64,000 nucleotides of DNA. It comes from Phyllobacterium sp. OV277 (GTDB lineage: Bacteria > Pseudomonadota > Alphaproteobacteria > Rhizobiales > Rhizobiaceae). Position numbers and translations under genes: made by a program. The notes beneath the pieces are model-generated. The model was not told where the DNA came from. It was given only the letters and a program-made list of their open reading frames with translations, and did no database searches. Below are positions 60,992-64,000 of this stretch, in pieces (within the stretch, counting starts at the first letter, position 1; the number at the start of each line of letters is the position of its first letter). The stretch covers positions 124,001-188,000 of the forward strand of contig NZ_FNIY01000004.1 of the NCBI RefSeq assembly GCF_900104355.1. Reading direction: 5' to 3'.

Positions 60992-62257
60992 TCAGCGGCG
61001 TGCGATCAACTTGTTGGCGTAGGCCTCAAGCTCATCAAGGCCGCCTTTGATATCTGTCCGGCTGCCGGTAATCAGCTCTTCGAGGATGATGCCCCAGCGG
61101 TCGCCGAGATCAGGCCAATCGGCGTTGACCCAGAAATTGACATCGGTGTACTGCGCCGTCTCGTTAAGCGCATTGCCAATCTCCGCACCATATTTCTTTT
61201 TAAAAGCATCACTGTTGATGACACTGGTTCGATTGATGTCACCAAAAATGCCCTGTTCAAGCCGTCGTTCTTCATTTTGTTTCGATGTGGCCCATGCGAT
61301 AAAAGCACCAGCGCATTTCTTTGCGGCATCGTCGGCATTTGCCTTTGCGCCGATGGCAAGGCCATGGCCGTAGCCGCCTCCGACGAGCGGACGTGGTGGA
61401 ACGGTGTAACCGACCTTGCCCGCCACCGATGATTGTTTGGGGTCTTCCGTCTGGCCAGCAAGCGGACTTGATTCGATGATCATCGCGACATTGCCAGAGT
61501 TGAAGGCTTCGGTGACCTCAGTCCAGCTGCCGGTCTGCGTACCCGGGGCCGAATATTTGAAAAGACGCAGATAGGTCTCTGTCGCTTTAACGGCCGCATC
61601 GGAATTAAAGGCCGGTTTGCCATCGACAAACCACTCGCCGCCGAATGCCTTGAAATAGGTCATCCACCGCCAGACATTTGCGCCAGACCCGCGACCGCCG
61701 CGTAGGGCCGTGCCGTAGAAACCCTTGGCCGGATCATTCAGTTTGGCAAGTGCGGCTTCGTATTCCTCCAAGGTCTTGGGCGGCGTGATCCCGGCCTTTT
61801 CCAGGACATCCTTACGATAGTAAAGCAGATCACCGCCGCCCTGAATGGGGGCGAAATAGGCGATGCCGTTGTAGCTGGCAACTTTCTTTCGCCCCGCATC
61901 GAAATCATCATAACTGGCGTCCGCCGGGTAGTAATCGAGCAAAGGCACGATCCAATTTGACTCGGCAAAAAGCGCGACATTGGCCTCGTCAATATAATAG
62001 ACATTGTACTTACCCGTTGTTGCTGCCTCCGCACGCGATTTGGCGCGCCGATCATTTTCATTCAGGTAGTCAAACTCGAACGAAGCACCCGAAAGCTTCT
62101 TGAATTCGTCCTTGTAGTTTTCAAGCAGGGTAAGACTGTCGCGGGGTTGCGCCAGAACCCGGACTGTACTGTTGCAGATTTGTGCATTCGCGCTATTTGC
62201 AAAAATGAGTAGAGCGGCACTCCCAAACAGGGCAGTGCGATATAGTCTGTCGATCAT
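60992..62257 (-). CDS. Sugar ABC transporter substrate-binding protein
   Basis: A 421-residue periplasmic protein. The signal peptide is MIDRLYRTALFGSAALLIFANSANA. Mature SBP_bac_1-type features are PRDSLTLLENYKDEFKKLSGASFEFDYL, GDLLYYRKDVLEKAGITPPKTLEEYEAAL and WATSKQNEERRLEQG. It recognises a sugar or polyol for the two permeases. ATG at 62257 has GGGAGG upstream; the longer frame starting at 62368 lacks an SD. First gene of the operon. Confidence 0.9.
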   Translation of the reverse strand: MIDRLYRTALFGSAALLIFANSANAQICNSTVRVLAQPRDSLTLLENYKDEFKKLSGASFEFDYLNENDRRAKSRAEAATTGKYNVYYIDEANVALFAESNWIVPLLDYYPADASYDDFDAGRKKVASYNGIAYFAPIQGGGDLLYYRKDVLEKAGITPPKTLEEYEAALAKLNDPAKGFYGTALRGGRGSGANVWRWMTYFKAFGGEWFVDGKPAFNSDAAVKATETYLRLFKYSAPGTQTGSWTEVTEAFNSGNVAMIIESSPLAGQTEDPKQSSVAGKVGYTVPPRPLVGGGYGHGLAIGAKANADDAAKKCAGAFIAWATSKQNEERRLEQGIFGDINRTSVINSDAFKKKYGAEIGNALNETAQYTDVNFWVNADWPDLGDRWGIILEELITGSRTDIKGGLDELEAYANKLIARR

Positions 62258-62492
62258 TGGTTGTCCTCCCAAGGTCACCATTATTGGGGATATGGCAGGC
62301 ATTTCTCCTCTTACCTGTCCAATCCTGAATGAAAATTGACAGGGGTGAAACAATCTCGATAGCGGCAAATTTTCACAAAACTAATACGAATTTGCAATTT
62401 CTTGGCTTGAGAGCAGACGGGCAAAATCACAGAACATGGTTCAATTGAGCTGGTTATTATACCTAGGCCAGTCCAATGTTACCGGTATGGCA

Positions 62493-63482
62493 TTAAATGC
62501 CCCAGACGACGGCGCCACCTGTCAAGCCAGCGCCAGCTGCGGTTAGCAGCAGTTTTTCGCCCGGCACCAAGGGTCGGTTGCGATGCGTAAGACATAGTGA
62601 GAGCGGAATGGTTGCGGCAGAGGAATTGCCATACTCTGCTATGGTGCGCACGGTTCGGGAAGCATCAATGCCAAGATTATCCGATACCACGTCGAAAATG
62701 CGTGCATTGGCCTGATGTGGCACAAACCTGTCTATGTCTGCCGAACAGAGATTCGCATCTGCCATCGCTCGCTGTGCGCATGTGGTCATCATCTGGACAG
62801 CCTGCGTGAACATTTCCTTGCCGCTACGCATCGTCATCAGGCATTCCTCATTTGCCATGCCTGAAACAAACGGCTTTGTGGAACCTCCTGCGGGAATTGA
62901 GATCAGATCATAATGGCTGCCGTCCGACGCTAGGTTCATACCAAGCAAGCCAGCATCTGAATCGCTTGATGGCACCAGAACGACAGCACCCGCCGCATCG
63001 GCAAAGAGAACGGCACTTGCGCGTTCGGCCGGATTGATGCGCCTGCTCAAAATATTGGCGGCCACGACAAGAACCGGACGCCCTTGCGCACGGACGAAAC
63101 CATCAGCAAGCGTTAACGCGTAAAGGAACCCCGAACATGCACCGGCAAGATCAATAGCACCGGAATTAATGAGCCTGAGACGATGCGCCAGCAATGGAGC
63201 TGAAGGTGGTAAAAGATGGTCAGGGGTTGATGTGGCAAGGATCGTCAGGGCGATGTCATCAGGCAAGAGATCGGCGTCGTCCAAAGCCGATGCCCCTGCC
63301 TTTTCGGCAATATCCGTGAGGAATTCGCCGTCTTCGACCCAATGCCGGGTGCGAATACCGGTTCTGCGCTCAATCCAGCCGGGCTCCAGCCCGAGTTTGC
63401 TTTCTATCTCTGCATTTTCCACGCGGCGCGCCGGCACGTAGTGACCAAATCCGGCAATTCGACTTGCCGCTATCCGGCTCAT
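62493..63482 (-). CDS. bioZ: BioZ-type 3-oxoacyl-ACP synthase III
   Basis: A 329-residue KAS III-fold protein. The catalytic triad is C116 ([12 protein letters not shown]), H256 ([10 protein letters not shown]) and N286 (YGNSSAA). In Agrobacterium, Brucella and Mesorhizobium, BioZ makes the pimeloyl-ACP precursor by condensing glutaryl-CoA/ACP with malonyl-ACP, instead of the BioC-BioH route. The start overlaps the bioA stop by 4 bp (ATGA), matching the bioBFDAZ operon order. A housekeeping FabH cannot be ruled out from this sequence alone, but the context favours BioZ. Confidence 0.88.
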   Translation of the reverse strand: MSRIAASRIAGFGHYVPARRVENAEIESKLGLEPGWIERRTGIRTRHWVEDGEFLTDIAEKAGASALDDADLLPDDIALTILATSTPDHLLPPSAPLLAHRLRLINSGAIDLAGACSGFLYALTLADGFVRAQGRPVLVVAANILSRRINPAERASAVLFADAAGAVVLVPSSDSDAGLLGMNLASDGSHYDLISIPAGGSTKPFVSGMANEECLMTMRSGKEMFTQAVQMMTTCAQRAMADANLCSADIDRFVPHQANARIFDVVSDNLGIDASRTVRTIAEYGNSSAATIPLSLCLTHRNRPLVPGEKLLLTAAGAGLTGGAVVWGI

Positions 63483-64000
63483 CGCCTCCCCACGGCAAGC
63501 ATATCCGCCGCCTCATCAATAGCATCATAGGCACGGTCCAGATCAGTTTCATCGACGCAATAGGGTGTCATCAGATAAATGACATTGCCAAGAGGGCGGA
63601 TCAGGAGATTTCTGGATCGGAAGAAAGCGCGTAGTTTTGGTCCAGCGTCGGAAAGATAACCTGATATCGAAGTATTGAGGTCTAGTGCAGCGATCGTCCC
63701 GGTCTGGCGTATATTGCTGAATCGTGGGTCTGCCGCGAACCGTTTCAACCTTTCACGATGCATGGCTTCCAGCGATCGAATGCGCGCATGCACTGGCTCT
63801 TTCTTCCACACTTCAAGATTGGCGAGCCCCGCTGCACAAGCAATCGGATTGGCAGTGTAAGAACTCGAATGAAAGAAAGTCTTGGTGCGATCGGTGGATA
63901 GATGCGCCTCAAATATTTTTGGAGAACACAGGGTTGCAGCCAGCGGCAAAGCACCACCGGTCAGTCCTTTCGATGTGCATAATATATCCGGCGTAATGCC
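63479..64000 (-). CDS. bioA: Adenosylmethionine-8-amino-7-oxononanoate aminotransferase, 5' part outside window
   Basis: The 3' end of a class III aminotransferase, about 173 residues; the frame stays open to the last base. The PLP lysine is in [19 protein letters not shown], followed by [24 protein letters not shown] typical of BioA. It transfers the amino group from SAM to KAPA to give DAPA in biotin synthesis. It is coupled to bioZ downstream. bioB, bioF and bioD should lie further right. Confidence 0.9.
   Translation of the reverse strand, partial: GITPDILCTSKGLTGGALPLAATLCSPKIFEAHLSTDRTKTFFHSSSYTANPIACAAGLANLEVWKKEPVHARIRSLEAMHRERLKRFAADPRFSNIRQTGTIAALDLNTSISGYLSDAGPKLRAFFRSRNLLIRPLGNVIYLMTPYCVDETDLDRAYDAIDEAADMLAVGRR

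Overview
The window looks like a chromosomal segment of an alphaproteobacterium of the order Hyphomicrobiales, most likely close to Brucella/Ochrobactrum. The clues are moderately high GC, many ATGA start/stop overlaps, the bioA-bioZ pair at the right edge (the bioBFDAZ arrangement of Brucella, Agrobacterium and Mesorhizobium), a PuuD-type membrane urate oxidase, and XdhABC encoded as three genes. I see no insertion sequence, tRNA, rRNA, CRISPR array or prophage. Species cannot be fixed from sequence reading alone.

Region 1 (1-16.8 kb) is an oxalate/C2-acid block. It holds the end of a ketopantoate-reductase-like gene, an FAH-fold hydrolase, an IclR regulator, and a minus-strand operon (ThDP enzyme, formyl-CoA:oxalate CoA-transferase, divergent SucC/SucD-like CoA ligase). 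Divergent from it on the plus strand are a 45-aa ORF, an OxlT-like oxalate:formate antiporter, a fused ADP-forming acyl-CoA synthetase, canonical-looking sucCD, a FadR-type GntR regulator and a quinone oxidoreductase. Five copies of an 18-bp palindrome (TGGTAT-N5-ATnCCAG type) lie in front of the ThDP gene, the 45-aa ORF, oxlT, the synthetase and gntR, so these genes probably form one GntR regulon.

Region 2 (16.8-30.8 kb) is a purine catabolic block running from guanine to ureidoglycolate: guanine deaminase, membrane urate oxidase PuuD, LysR regulator, xanthine dehydrogenase XdhABC, HIU hydrolase, a fused allantoinase/OHCU decarboxylase, ureidoglycolate lyase, a second (CDA-fold) deaminase, an AzgA-type purine permease and ureidoglycine aminohydrolase. 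Its end product is glyoxylate.

Region 3 (31-42 kb) has a lipoprotein/TetR pair, a heme-copper oxidase operon with two subunit III paralogues, a DUF2189-like membrane protein and a soluble cytochrome c. It is followed by the glyoxylate-to-glycerate operon gcl-hyi-glxR, which would take glyoxylate from both purines and oxalate. A 46-bp element in front of iclR is repeated in front of gcl (22 identical bases plus TATGGAAAT at the same spacing), linking the IclR regulator to this operon.

Region 4 (42-64 kb) is a set of smaller modules: LysR with a SBF-like transporter, AraC with an SDR, a 2-hydroxyacid dehydrogenase, a glutamate/aspartate-type ABC importer, an isolated FkbM methyltransferase beside an AT-rich gap, LysR with a flavin monooxygenase, two small exported proteins of unknown function, and a sugar/polyol ABC operon with its own dehydrogenase and AraC regulator. 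Last come bioZ and the 3' part of bioA.

The most unusual part is the oxalate block: a ThDP enzyme that has the catalytic Glu but not the usual Oxc motif after the ThDP site, three different ADP-forming CoA-ligase units, an unannotated 45-aa gene under the shared operator, and a leader of about 310 nt in front of the ThDP gene.
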